DNA from: Nostoc sp. LPT
GTDB lineage: Bacteria; Cyanobacteriota; Cyanobacteriia; Cyanobacteriales; Nostocaceae
DNA: 55,862 nucleotides
Assembly: GCF_017115165.1 (NCBI RefSeq)
Contig: NZ_JABXKF010000163.1
Span: 1 to 55,862, forward strand
Direction: 5' to 3'
The translations under genes were made by a program, and so were the position numbers. The notes below the pieces were generated by a model that was not told where the DNA came from, did no database searches, and was given only the letters and a program-made list of their open reading frames with translations. Shown in pieces: positions 8,085 to 17,893 of this stretch (positions within the stretch are counted from its first letter, which is position 1; every line of letters starts with the position of its first letter).

Positions 8085-9428
8085 TTAAATATTTGCTACA
8101 ACTTCCCCAGTCTTGCTGATGTCATAACCGCCGAGAATTTGTAATTGCGATCGCACTAGCTGATGTCCCAAGATATTGATAAACTGCTGTACTGGTGCTT
8201 CTTGCAAGTATTCCTTGAGAATCACCAAGTCGTATCGCGCACTATGAAGGGGAATAAATCCCAAGCCAAAGGTAGCAGCTATAGATGCCGTACTGATACC
8301 TGCATCAGCGATTCCTGAGACTATAGATAAGGCAACATCTTGATGGTTGTGAACGATATGGTCAAATCTTTTCACAGTTTCAAATGGCACTCCTTCTTCT
8401 TGGAGTTTCCGTTCTAAAAGCATCCGATTGCCAGAACCCACTTTATGGGTGACAACAGTTGCTCCAAATTCTACTAAGTCGGAAACTGTTTTAACTCCCA
8501 TTGGGTTTCCTGGTGGGACTAACAATCCTTCTTCCCAAACCCCAAGAGTAATCAAGACAGCACTCTTATCTGTTAAGGCTTCTCGCACAAAGGGAATGTT
8601 ATGTTCCCCAGTTTGGGGATCATATAAGTGCATCCCTGCAATGTGAACTTCACCTCGGCATAGACTACGCAATGCAGCCTTGCTATGGGCGAAACGATAA
8701 TGAACTCGCAGTTGCGGATGCCAGCGTTCAGTTGCTCTTGCTAAGAGTGAAAGCACAGGTGTACAACCAGCAATCACAACTGTATTGTGCAATTTGTCTA
8801 TATCATCTAGAAGTCTAACCAAGACTTTGTTTGTACCCGTCTGGCTCTGTGCTTCATCCTCCAGGTAAGGCTCGTTCCTCTCTACGAGATGCTGCGCGTA
8901 GCTTGCTTCCCTGGAGGGGTACGCTAACGCTAATGGCAGTTTGCTGATGCTGGGGAATTCGTTCACCCTTACGGATGACGCTCGTTCCGACGCTCCTCCG
9001 TCGCTAACGCTGGCGCTATCACTACCGCTTGCACTAACGCCACTCCCTACAATGGGATGGCTCACTGCAACTACCTCACCATCAGATGGAATCATTTCAA
9101 TGCGAAAAGCATCTCTGCCTAATAAAGGATAAGCTATCCATCGATCCCCAATCCGCGCTAGGCTAACTTGCGATCGCTGTAGGTTAGGGATCGAACCGGC
9201 AAGAATCGCCTCAATTTTGGGTAAATCTTCCTCTTTTAGCCAGAATAAGTCCTCAACTTTGCAACCAAGTGCCTTAGCTAAACGCAAGGAAATAGTAACA
9301 GAAGGCGCACATTGTCCTGTTTCCACAGCACCAATACTCTGACGGGTTACGCCAGCTATATTAGCTAATTCTTGCTGACTCATGCCCAGACGATTCCTAA
9401 TTGCCTTCAGGTTATTGTAAATATTCAT
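8085..9428 (-). CDS. vnfR1: VnfR-type repressor, copy 1 (HTH plus PBP-like domain)
   Basis: The 447-residue protein has an XRE-type HTH at residues 4-60 (RLGMSQQELANIAGVTRQSI) and a C-terminal periplasmic-binding-like domain from about residue 205 (DDIDKLHNTVVIAGCTPVLSLL). This layout matches the VnfR1/VnfR2 repressors that keep V-nitrogenase off when molybdate is available in Anabaena variabilis. It is strongly similar to copy 2 at 51924-53141. Its linker (about residues 125-195) is longer by some 40 residues, made of low-complexity Ser/Ala and a repeat-derived stretch. The start has an AGGA site four bases upstream. Confidence 0.8.
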   Translation of the reverse strand: MNIYNNLKAIRNRLGMSQQELANIAGVTRQSIGAVETGQCAPSVTISLRLAKALGCKVEDLFWLKEEDLPKIEAILAGSIPNLQRSQVSLARIGDRWIAYPLLGRDAFRIEMIPSDGEVVAVSHPIVGSGVSASGSDSASVSDGGASERASSVRVNEFPSISKLPLALAYPSREASYAQHLVERNEPYLEDEAQSQTGTNKVLVRLLDDIDKLHNTVVIAGCTPVLSLLARATERWHPQLRVHYRFAHSKAALRSLCRGEVHIAGMHLYDPQTGEHNIPFVREALTDKSAVLITLGVWEEGLLVPPGNPMGVKTVSDLVEFGATVVTHKVGSGNRMLLERKLQEEGVPFETVKRFDHIVHNHQDVALSIVSGIADAGISTASIAATFGLGFIPLHSARYDLVILKEYLQEAPVQQFINILGHQLVRSQLQILGGYDISKTGEVVANI

Positions 9429-10130
9429 ATCCTGCTTTATGAGGCTGTATCTCTCCGTTACAAAAAGCTGTAGCGGACATATTTAATCTGACTTGAAAAA
9501 GGCCAGTGCGCCCTTGCGATTTCCCGACTTGTAGCAACTGGCGTGTGTAGAGGAAAGTCGATTTTCATGACTGACTGTGAAATTTTTCATGATTGAGTGC
9601 CTAAGTAATAGCAAGGTCTTCTATAGGACTCCTATTTGTATTTGTTGTATTTGATTTTTGAAAAAACTCAGTACACCTTTATTCTTTCTTCCCCCTTCCC
9701 TATCTCTATGAGTGATTCACCGAATCAAATCGGATTGCTATAGCGTGTGCCTTTTGTGCTGGAAGTTCTGTTAATGCTTTTGTAATTTTGCATACATCTT
9801 GTCAAAATACTTGCCAGATTTTTGTTTTTGCGGGAAGTCAAGTAATTTCTAGACTTTTTGTTAGTTTATTACTGTTTTTTATCCCTTTGTAGCAAGCATA
9901 TCATACACATGTCCAAAATAATTGCTAAACTAATAAAAAGTTTCCTCTGGGATTTTTTTATGAAAAGTGTATTTATAGCTACAGAATTTTTCCTGATTTT
10001 GTAAGAAACATGAACGATTTTAAGCGAGTGCATAATTCACACTTGGATTCAGCAATGCCCAGACAAATTATTATGCGAATGGTGAATTTAAGATACCTTG
10101 TTTATAGTTTTTGGATAAACTAATTGGCAC
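9429..10130. other. Intergenic region between divergent vnfR1 and opine dehydrogenase
   Basis: About 700 bp with no gene. The first 25 bp upstream of vnfR1 are nearly identical to those upstream of vnfR2 (GAGGCTGTATCTCTCCGTTA). TAGCAAGG and nearby AT-rich patches also match the vnfR2 flank. A dispersed repeat (CCCTTGCGATTTCCCGACTTG) lies near 9510 and recurs near 21030. Both flanking genes are transcribed away from this region, so promoters for both must be here. I found no copy of the paired vnf palindromes in it. Confidence 0.55.
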
Positions 10131-11192
10131 ATGCTACAGACTAAGTACCTGGTTGTAGGTAAAGGACACATTGGTTTAGCAACAGCTGCCTATTTGAGTA
10201 ATCAAGAACATACTGTTTACCTTTTCTCTCGCCGTTCTTCCATTGTTGCCCAGACAAGAACCATTCACTCAATTGGATCAGTTTCTCCCGGAAGTTATCT
10301 AGTTGCAGCTTGTTCCAATAACATTCATGAGTTGGCGGCACTCAATGGTGGGAAACTACCACTCAACGTGCTGATCTGTTGTCGTGGTCAAGACATCGAA
10401 CCCTACGCCAGAATTTTAGCTGAATATGTCAATCCTCAAATGAACATTCTGGTTTTCTGTTCTAGCCGCTTTGCAGGTCGGGTTTTTTGTAAGGTACTCC
10501 AGAGACTGGGAATAGCTAAGGAACAATTGCCTGCTGTGGCTGATGTCAACAATATTCCGTTCGTCAGCCGCGGTAATATGGAGGATCAAATCAGGATTAG
10601 CACGCTTACCAACAAGTTCTTTGTGGCGGCTCAGAACCGAATCATGACAAGTCGGATTGTGAGCGCTTACCAAGCTGTATTTAGTAATTTATGGGCTGCT
10701 GCTTCAGTTTTAGAAATTAATCTGAATAAAGTTAATGACATTATTCACCTTCCCCTGATTCTAGTTTCATTAGCTAGATGGAAATCTGGTGAGGATTACA
10801 ACCCCTATGATAATCTTAGTTCGCGTACTGTTGGACTCATTGACCACCTGGATTGCGATCGCATAGCAGTGGGTGAAGCACTGGGAGTCCTCAACTTAAT
10901 TGATATCAAAAGCCACTATCAAATCGCATACGGAACCAGCGGATCATCCCTTTATGAACATATACAGCAGGTTGGAGCCTACTCCAGTACAACGCTGTGT
11001 AACCCTCATCACCGCTATTTGGTTGAGGATCTGCCTTATGGCTGTTTTCCCCTACAAGTTTTAGCTCGCCTAGCAGGAGTAGAAACACCATTTCTGGACA
11101 GTTGCATCACAATCGGAAATAAGTTCCTTGACATACCTCTAGAGTGGAATGCTGAGTTTCTGGAATTAGATCGGCATCAGCTCAGTCAATAA
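10131..11192 (+). CDS. Opine (octopine/nopaline-type) dehydrogenase-like protein
   Basis: The 353-residue protein has an N-terminal Rossmann fold with GKGHIG at residues 10-15. The C-terminal helical domain carries CNPHHRYLVEDLPYGCFP and LARLAGVETPFLDSC, which is the conserved signature of the octopine/nopaline dehydrogenase family. These enzymes reductively join an amino acid to a 2-oxo acid using NAD(P)H, giving opines, and some make opine metallophores. It is divergent from vnfR1 and converges on the DAO/ATP-grasp gene. The real substrate is unknown. It could supply a metal chelator or a small signalling opine, but that is speculation. Confidence 0.7.
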   Translation: MLQTKYLVVGKGHIGLATAAYLSNQEHTVYLFSRRSSIVAQTRTIHSIGSVSPGSYLVAACSNNIHELAALNGGKLPLNVLICCRGQDIEPYARILAEYVNPQMNILVFCSSRFAGRVFCKVLQRLGIAKEQLPAVADVNNIPFVSRGNMEDQIRISTLTNKFFVAAQNRIMTSRIVSAYQAVFSNLWAAASVLEINLNKVNDIIHLPLILVSLARWKSGEDYNPYDNLSSRTVGLIDHLDCDRIAVGEALGVLNLIDIKSHYQIAYGTSGSSLYEHIQQVGAYSSTTLCNPHHRYLVEDLPYGCFPLQVLARLAGVETPFLDSCITIGNKFLDIPLEWNAEFLELDRHQLSQ

Positions 11193-11423
11193 CTTTAGTA
11201 TATTACCATCTTTGATAGGGCTATTTTATTCCCTAAAAGGCGTTGATTTACAAGCGTCTCAGGCAAAAAAATCAGGTGATTAAAAAATAAAAAGGACAAT
11301 TATCATAGCAATAGCGTACCCCAAAGGGGTACGCAAGCTACGCAAAGCGTCTCGTAGAGAAGCACAGAACGCACTGAAATTTACTCATTCAGGCGGTAAT
11401 TTTTCGATTAGGGAGATTCAAAA

Positions 11424-11520
11424 AATAAAATGCCCAACTGTATTAAATATATTTTGGCTCAACCCAAGGATTTAGGCGCTTTCGCCTGAAGGGCTTTCAT
11501 CGACGGCTGGGCATTTTATT
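11424..11520. other. 97-bp structured element between convergent genes
   Basis: Perfect outer arms AATAAAATGCCCA (11424-11436) and TGGGCATTTTATT (11508-11520) enclose an inner hairpin AGGCG-CTTT-CGCCT. It sits between two convergent genes and could act as a two-way terminator. The long outer stem and separate inner stem would also suit a MITE or small structured RNA. Just before it, at about 11310-11365, lies a dispersed repeat (GGGGTACGCAAGCTACGC and following). Confidence 0.5.
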
Positions 11521-11573
11521 CATATCTTGTGCCTTACCAACTCAAGCACTGTTGTAAAAACAGCTTCAGCCTG

Positions 11574-13982
11574 CTAGAAAAAATCTTTCTTAGTATTGTA
11601 TAAATTGGTAGAATTGGCTACCTCATAATCCCGTTTAAGGGTTGAAAAGTCATGATGACTCAAAAGAATGGCAATGGCAACATCCATCATACTTTGCGAT
11701 CCTTTAAGTCTCTCTCCCAAATCAATCTGCCAATAAACTTTCACATCACTTTCGAGAATTGGCTTCTCAATTGCTGTAACAACACCGTCCTGCTGAGGAT
11801 GAATCGAGTAAGCACTGTACTTCCACTCGAATCTATCCTTGAGAATAATGTCAGGGGAATCACCAATCTGTAATTGGAGATGTAACTCGTTTAGACGTAC
11901 CCCCTGATATATGTCAAACATTCTCGATACAAGCTCTCCAGGGCTGCGTGCAGCTACTTCCATTAAAATCGGTTTTTCGCTACCTTCTTGTAAGAAGAAA
12001 TCAATATTGATTACACCATTTTTGGGATAACCGTGTTCTAAACTTTGTAACGTATCACTTGAAAATTGCCAAAGTTTCTGAAATTCTGGATCTTCTTCTC
12101 TAACAACAATATTGCCGATTTGATGACCATAAATAAACTCATCATTAGGTCGATAGTGCTTGCAAGCAGCAAAATAACAAGCTTGACCATTTTTAATGAC
12201 AACACTTGTATTGTATAATTGACCTTTAATGAATTCATCAAATTCAAATTCTTCATCTGAATCTACATTGCTGTCACACCAAGCTTTCAAATCATCAACA
12301 GTATGAATTCTTCTAGTTTTTTCACTTCCGGCTCCAGTAACTGGTTTGATAAAGATGTGATTACCTAGTTCTTCTAGAACAAAATTTAAGTAGGAAACTG
12401 GGTCTTTACGGTATTGGTCTTGAGCAAAAATCAGATACTTTGGCACCCGAATGAAGGAATTTTTGAGAGCAGATTTGAGGTAACTCTTATCGGTAAACTG
12501 GCGGATCATCGTTGGGCGATCGCCTTCTAAATTTAAAGCTTCACGCAACTGTGCAGCTAACAACACCGAATACTCATCATTGGTAACAATCCGATTGTTA
12601 TCCAAAAGTTTATAATCAGTCTGAATCTGTTGATAGGTTTGGAGCAGATTTTGCAAATTATAAGGTTCTACAATTCGCACAAGATCCAAGTACTGATACT
12701 GGGAGGGTACAATCTTACTAAGTCCTCGTCTACTACAGAGTAAAACCAGATTTCTATTATCCGATTGGATATGCTTAAAATCAGTTTCGTAGGGAAGCAT
12801 ATCATGCAGCGCAAAAACAGTCTGCTTATGGCTATCTATCTTACTATTATCCAAGGTAACTGGATTTGCCTCCTCATGGAGCATTTCTTGTATCAACTGG
12901 ACAATTTCCTGCGAACATCCCCATGACAGAGTTACTCCTGACCCTCCATGTCCGTAATTATAAAATACGTGTGTATTCAAAACCCTTTCCACACAAACAT
13001 TTTCCTCTGTTAATGGCCGTAAACCAGTCCTAACAGGCTCCTTCTCATCTAGTGGAAGTTCTCTTAATTCTTGTAGAAACTCCAAACAGCCATCATACAT
13101 CTGTCGGATAATTGGAACCTCAAAAGATAAGTTTGTATCCCATTGGTCTTGCTGCGTTAATCCTCCCAAGACCACCAAATCATCCCCTTTAGGAACTATG
13201 TAAACGATGTCTTGCTCACTTGAAGAAGATTCTTCGTGGGAAATACAATGAGCCTCTGTGACAACTTTCCCTAAATTCTTAACCCTGACAAGTGCGCCCC
13301 TCAAAGGATACATGGAAGTATCTCCTGTAGTTGCGATCGAACCTAGTCCAGCACAATTAACAATTGCCCTTGCATTAAAACGACGAAGTAGTTCCTGTTC
13401 ATTTTGAACCACATTGACAGTGATTTTTTCCTGGATAATCTCACATCCAATATCCTTTACGTATTGAAGTAACCAATTCATGTAAACATCGGTGTTTGTC
13501 ATTGGAGCCATGTGTTTATAAGCATCTTTTATACCTCCTTTAAAATTCAAATCAATCGTTTTTTTGACAATATGTAAACCTCTTTCAAATCCATCAACCT
13601 TATCCTTCAACTCATTCATTTTGCGAAGGTCATCAGGTCTATTTTCCAAAACATCCTTGAAATAGAAATACGCATCCCTCAAATAAAGTCCTGTTTCTTC
13701 TGAACCGAACTCTGTGTGTATTTCCTTGAATTTATTATAGGTAGTCATACACCAGTCTTTAGAGCGTTCCAGGGATCTGGGAGCACCATGACTACCACAG
13801 ACTGCCGGTGGCCATTCCCATAATGCACCTGCTACAACAGAGGTTAAATTTGGGGCAAAACGATCTGCAACAATTACAACACTAAAACCTGCTTCTCTCA
13901 AACATATAGCGGTTGTCAAACCACTTACTCCCGCCCCAATTACTAAAATATTTATATTATTGTCTCTCAATAGATTACTCAT
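11574..13982 (-). CDS. D-amino-acid-oxidase-like FAD domain fused to an ATP-grasp ligase
   Basis: The 802-residue protein has two parts. Residues 1-375 are a DAO-family flavoprotein: FAD motif VIGAGVSGLTTAICLREAGF, GALWEWPP, and at the end VRTGLRPLTEENV and NYGHGGSGVTLSWGC, where the family binds substrate carboxylate and FAD. Residues 400-800 are an ATP-grasp domain: FTDKSYLKSALKN, IFIKPVTGAGSEKTRR, and GVINIDFFL...ILMEVAARSPGE, the metal/ATP-binding end. ATP-grasp enzymes join a carboxylate to an amine or thiol. I know no standard enzyme with this fusion. Tailoring of an amino-acid natural product is a reasonable guess. A 170-residue middle region (about 375-500) has no motif I recognise. 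Confidence 0.75.
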   Translation of the reverse strand: MSNLLRDNNINILVIGAGVSGLTTAICLREAGFSVVIVADRFAPNLTSVVAGALWEWPPAVCGSHGAPRSLERSKDWCMTTYNKFKEIHTEFGSEETGLYLRDAYFYFKDVLENRPDDLRKMNELKDKVDGFERGLHIVKKTIDLNFKGGIKDAYKHMAPMTNTDVYMNWLLQYVKDIGCEIIQEKITVNVVQNEQELLRRFNARAIVNCAGLGSIATTGDTSMYPLRGALVRVKNLGKVVTEAHCISHEESSSSEQDIVYIVPKGDDLVVLGGLTQQDQWDTNLSFEVPIIRQMYDGCLEFLQELRELPLDEKEPVRTGLRPLTEENVCVERVLNTHVFYNYGHGGSGVTLSWGCSQEIVQLIQEMLHEEANPVTLDNSKIDSHKQTVFALHDMLPYETDFKHIQSDNRNLVLLCSRRGLSKIVPSQYQYLDLVRIVEPYNLQNLLQTYQQIQTDYKLLDNNRIVTNDEYSVLLAAQLREALNLEGDRPTMIRQFTDKSYLKSALKNSFIRVPKYLIFAQDQYRKDPVSYLNFVLEELGNHIFIKPVTGAGSEKTRRIHTVDDLKAWCDSNVDSDEEFEFDEFIKGQLYNTSVVIKNGQACYFAACKHYRPNDEFIYGHQIGNIVVREEDPEFQKLWQFSSDTLQSLEHGYPKNGVINIDFFLQEGSEKPILMEVAARSPGELVSRMFDIYQGVRLNELHLQLQIGDSPDIILKDRFEWKYSAYSIHPQQDGVVTAIEKPILESDVKVYWQIDLGERLKGSQSMMDVAIAILLSHHDFSTLKRDYEVANSTNLYNTKKDFF

Positions 13983-14252
13983 CAGAAATTATCTCGCTTT
14001 TTTTAGTACGAAAAGAATATATTAACTTGCCAATTAATGATATTAATTGGGTTGATTTCGGGTTTGTGTAAAGTTAATAAAATCTTAGCAATTAGCATTT
14101 GCCATAAGTATTACTTAGCAATAATTTTCGGTTAATAACTAAGTAGTATTAATAATGAAAAAACGAGTAGCTAGCTTAATTTTACGATGCCTGCGGCGGG
14201 CTACGCCTACGCACCTGCAAAATGTGAAATTATTATTGTGTCTGGTGTATAG

Positions 14253-14282
14253 AACCCGCTATACATAACATAACAGCGGGTT
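14253..14282 (-). terminator. Hairpin after the 103-residue gene
   Basis: AACCCGCT and AGCGGGTT pair around a 14-base loop, 15 bp downstream of the stop of the gene at 14297-14608. There is no clean T-run on the minus strand, so it may be a weak or factor-dependent terminator. Confidence 0.4.
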
Positions 14283-14296
14283 TGTACTGGCTACAG

Positions 14297-14608
14297 TTAT
14301 TGTGGATCTACTTGTGGGTGATAGTAGTCGTGAACGTGTTTAGTAGTGACTTCTAACAGTGCGGCGTGACCTTCAGGACTTAGCTGTGGGAACTCTGATA
14401 CTGTGCTACTGATATAAGAGGTAAAGTCGCTTTCACTGGGATTAAAGAACTCTTGCCCGATGACAAGTGTGGTATAAGTTTCAGACATTTTAGTGCTGAA
14501 CCCTTGGTTGGTGAGTCCATCGACAATGTAGCGAAATATCCAGTTAGCGTCAGGATCGTAGTCAATAAGTTTAGAAACGACAGCAATGAAGTCTTGGTAT
14601 TCAGTCAT
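14297..14608 (-). CDS. Conserved hypothetical protein
   Basis: A 103-residue, acidic soluble protein (MTEYQDFIAVVSKLIDYDPD...). There are no catalytic motifs or membrane segments. The C-terminus is His-rich (KHVHDYYHPQVDP). It stands alone, with a hairpin after it and 285 bp to the NADH dehydrogenase gene upstream. A good ribosome site (AGGAGT) precedes the ATG. I do not recognise it. Confidence 0.6.
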   Translation of the reverse strand: MTEYQDFIAVVSKLIDYDPDANWIFRYIVDGLTNQGFSTKMSETYTTLVIGQEFFNPSESDFTSYISSTVSEFPQLSPEGHAALLEVTTKHVHDYYHPQVDPQ

Positions 14609-14893
14609 TGGGGGTTACTCCTTTAGTTGTGTTGGTTTTGCTCCCGTTATACAAAACACGGTTACACTTTTGGAGGCTTTATTTATTGACTATTTGTTTC
14701 TTTCAATGAGTGCATAAAACTGTCTTGTTCGCAGAAAAGGCAATTATTCCGCCGCACCTGTCGCTGAAAATGAAAAATCTTCAAGTCAAGTGGAACAATT
14801 GAATAAACACGCGTAACGTGTCAAGAGAAAACCAATTTACAGTTATTGAGAGCAAAGGTTATCTTAATGATGACCCTGTTTTGGTGATGTTAA

Positions 14894-16309
14894 TCAGTAA
14901 GTTGCTGCCTCGATATCCGCAGTGTAAGATTGCAATTGTGAATGAGGTGTTGGTTGAGTGGGAGGGTTAGCGATTTTAGTCGCCAAATTAGTGCTGTTGG
15001 TAACAGTTTTCGCTTCTTCCAAAGCTTCTCGACCTGTAATCAATCTAGAGCGACGATTACGAGTGATATAACTCCATGCCCACTGAAATACTACTACTAA
15101 TTTAGTGTCAAACTCGATTAAGAAGTAGATATGAACGACTAACCAAAATATCCAAGCAAGGAAACCTTGGAGTTTGATGAAGCTTAAATCCACAACAGCT
15201 AAATTTTTGCCAATCATCGCCAAACTACCTACGTCATTGTAACGAAATTGTGGTAGTATTTGACCTTTAAGGCGTTTTTGAACGAGTTTTGCTACATATT
15301 CTCCTTGTTGTTTGGCTACGGGTGCAACACCAGGTAAGGGTTTGCCATCTTGATGAGAGAAGTTGCCTAAATCTCCGATGACAAAGATGTTTTTATAACC
15401 CTTAATTGTCAAGTCTGGTTCTACAATCACACGTCCAGAGCGATCGCACTCTACACCTGTGCGGTTTGCTAAAACTTGCCCCATAGCGGAACCTTTCACA
15501 CCTGCTGCCCATAATATAGTTTTTGAGGCAATTTCTTCAACTTCCTCGCCTTGCTTGAAAGTAACGATATCATTTTCAATATTCGTCACCCTGGTTTTTG
15601 TGTTGACTACCACACCCAACTTTTGCAAGGATGCTTTTCCTACTTCTGATAACTGTGATGCCATATGAGGGAGGATGTACTCGCCTCCTTGCAATAACAA
15701 AATCTTAGTTTCTGAGGTATCGATGTTGCGGAAATCTTCTTTGAGAGTTTTATGTGCCAACTCTGCGATCGCACCCGCTAATTCTACACCTGTAGGGCCA
15801 CCACCGACAATTACAAAGGTCAACCAAGCACGGCGTAGTTCCGGATCGGCTTCTTTTTCTGCTGCTTCAAATGCCGAAAATATCCGGCGACGCATTTCTA
15901 CCGCATCTTCAACAGTTTTTAAGCCAGGAGCCAATGGTCTCCAGTTATCCTTACCAAAATAGGAATGGTTAGCACCTGTGGCAACAACTAATGTATCGTA
16001 GGGTATTGTTCTATCACCTAAAATAACTTCTTGGGTTTCTGGATCGATATCATTTACTTCTCCCAAGAACACATGTGTATTCTTGCTTTTGCGGAATATA
16101 GATCGCAATGGTGAGGAAATATCAGCAGGTGATAGCGTACCTGTGGCAACTTGATATAAAAGCGGCTGAAATAGGTGAAAGTTACGTTTATCGATAAGAG
16201 TAACATTGACATTCGCTTTCTTGAGAGTCTTTGCTGTATACAGTCCACCAAAGCCTCCACCAATGATTACAACCTGATGTGGTACATTCTTCTCAAGTGA
16301 AACTACCAT
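14894..16309 (-). CDS. Type II NADH dehydrogenase (NDH-2)
   Basis: The 471-residue flavoprotein has an N-terminal FAD fold (VVIIGGGFGGLYTAKTL), the NDH-2 signature HLFQPLLYQVATG, a second Rossmann fold for NADH (VIVGGGPTGVELAGAIAEL) and a FAD-contact GDLGNF. The C-terminal part has hydrophobic stretches (LAWIFWLVVHIYFLIEF) for membrane attachment. It oxidises NADH and reduces quinone without pumping protons. Cyanobacteria have several such Ndb proteins, but I cannot say which this one matches. The final 40 residues are a low-complexity Thr/Pro tail. Confidence 0.88.
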   Translation of the reverse strand: MVVSLEKNVPHQVVIIGGGFGGLYTAKTLKKANVNVTLIDKRNFHLFQPLLYQVATGTLSPADISSPLRSIFRKSKNTHVFLGEVNDIDPETQEVILGDRTIPYDTLVVATGANHSYFGKDNWRPLAPGLKTVEDAVEMRRRIFSAFEAAEKEADPELRRAWLTFVIVGGGPTGVELAGAIAELAHKTLKEDFRNIDTSETKILLLQGGEYILPHMASQLSEVGKASLQKLGVVVNTKTRVTNIENDIVTFKQGEEVEEIASKTILWAAGVKGSAMGQVLANRTGVECDRSGRVIVEPDLTIKGYKNIFVIGDLGNFSHQDGKPLPGVAPVAKQQGEYVAKLVQKRLKGQILPQFRYNDVGSLAMIGKNLAVVDLSFIKLQGFLAWIFWLVVHIYFLIEFDTKLVVVFQWAWSYITRNRRSRLITGREALEEAKTVTNSTNLATKIANPPTQPTPHSQLQSYTADIEAATY

Positions 16310-16901
16310 AAAAATATTCCCTTATGTTAAGAGACTTGTAACTTTTCTTAACAAAGTTGTAGCAGAGTTACGATCTTCGTTGCTGTTTATTTAGAACAAT
16401 TGAAAAATAATGAAAGTAGTCCTATTTATACCAATTCTCCAAAAATCGGCAACAAATCCAAAATCTTTCTACCAATAATTCCAGGGTATTATCTTTTTAT
16501 CCTTCGTATTTAGTCTAGACTCCAGTTAGCTAAGTCGCCTTCTAACTTCATAAAATCATAAACTTTTCACAGCTCAATACCTTCGCCAAAAAGAGAGCTA
16601 TGGCTTAGTCATATCTTTTTTAACAAAAAAGTGAAAGAATAATTACTTAAATAATTTGGTTGTGACATTTTGAAACAGCTCTTGAGTAGTAATTAATACA
16701 GGAATAATATTAATGAAACATAGCTACGAAATTATAAAATGTTGTACTTATAAAATAAATTATTTCTCTGCTAATCGCTATTTAGTTCGGTAACTATCAA
16801 CTTAATTTATTAATAAAATATTATTTCGGCTATATGTACGCTAAAAATTAGTTTATATTTATTATTAAAATGCTGAAAATTATTCATTAGAGAGTTAGCT
16901 A
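16310..16901. other. AT-rich intergenic region
   Basis: About 590 bp between divergent genes with no open frame. It is strongly AT-rich towards 16740-16880, where the promoter of the paralogue pair is expected. No clear operator or repeat was seen. Confidence 0.5.
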
Positions 16902-17309
16902 GTGACACAAACAACTCAATACGCACACTATATGCAGGCTGACCAACGCCCTAGTACCAAGGAGCCGATAGAACTTTCACCTTTAGTCGGTGACTGGATC
17001 AATACTAAATCGGATACTAAGTATTTGGTGCGGGTAGTTCTGACTGAGCAAGACGGTCGCCTGACGTTTCAAGGTTATGGAGCTAACGAACCCAATCCAA
17101 TTGACTGGGGTAAGGTTGAAGCAGTGCCTTACGCTGGGGGAACCTCACTTATAGCAGCAGGATTCCACGCTTTTTATAAATTAGACGGGGTTGAGACACA
17201 TCTGGTGGCAAACCAAAAATTAGGAATCTTAGTCATCCAGTCTTATACCCGTTATGTAGATGGTAGTGGTCGAACCGATCATTTTGCCCGTGAGTTTTAT
17301 CATCGTTAG
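16902..17309 (+). CDS. Small hypothetical protein, first of a paralogous pair
   Basis: The 135-residue protein shares a pattern with the next gene: L.G.WINT..TK near the start, then YG.....DWG..E..P, LAN/VAN and a terminal FxREFYxx. The alternating hydrophobic pattern suggests a small beta-barrel of the lipocalin type, but this is only a guess. The start is GTG at 16902. The gap to the paralogue is 21 bp, so they form an operon. Function is unknown. Confidence 0.65.
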   Translation: MTQTTQYAHYMQADQRPSTKEPIELSPLVGDWINTKSDTKYLVRVVLTEQDGRLTFQGYGANEPNPIDWGKVEAVPYAGGTSLIAAGFHAFYKLDGVETHLVANQKLGILVIQSYTRYVDGSGRTDHFAREFYHR

Positions 17310-17330
17310 TCACAAGAGGAAGATTTCAAG

Positions 17331-17708
17331 ATGGAACGAAATGAAATTTACGGAAACCAGCCCCAGGACAATGCGATCGATTTCACGCCTTTTTTAGGAA
17401 CCTGGATAAACTCGAACACAAAGACTAAATGGATCGAGAAATTTATCTTAACCAAGCATAATGAGCAAATTCTTATGCACGCTTATGGCGCTGAGTCTCT
17501 TAAAGATTGGGGTGAGACTGAGGTGATACCATTTGTAGATAATATCAATGAGAAAGCTTTCAGTGCAAAATTTGATCGCGATTCAGTAGAATCCTTGTTA
17601 GCAGCGAACATGAACAAAGGCTTGTGGGTCATTGCTGCGTTTCACAGGTTCAAGGATGGCAGCCAACCCAATTTTCTCTGTCGAGAGTTTTACTATCAGG
17701 TGGACTAA
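17331..17708 (+). CDS. Small hypothetical protein, second of a paralogous pair
   Basis: The 125-residue protein has the same layout as its neighbour: FLGTWINSNTKTKWIEKF, HAYGAESLKDWGETEVIPF, LLAANMNKGLWVIAAF and CREFYY at the C-terminus. The pair arose by tandem duplication and has since diverged. The start has a GAGGAAG ribosome site. No enzyme motif is visible. Confidence 0.65.
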   Translation: MERNEIYGNQPQDNAIDFTPFLGTWINSNTKTKWIEKFILTKHNEQILMHAYGAESLKDWGETEVIPFVDNINEKAFSAKFDRDSVESLLAANMNKGLWVIAAFHRFKDGSQPNFLCREFYYQVD

Positions 17709-17893
17709 AAAAGCTTCACAAGCCTTGCTGTACAAAAAGTCTAGAGTTTAACACCCAAGACAACGTGTACCCATCTAAACGCTGGAACTAAAAGCCTTAT
17801 CACTATCTATATTTTCAAGGGACTGGGTGATCAAGGATTTCCAAAAAATAAAATCCTCAGTCAAGAGGAATGATAATAATTGTAGAGTATGGG

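Noticed and set aside
9429..10130. vnf-type operator between vnfR1 and opine dehydrogenase
   Set aside because: A lone TCTAGAC half-site near 9850 has no partner half and no second box at the expected spacing.
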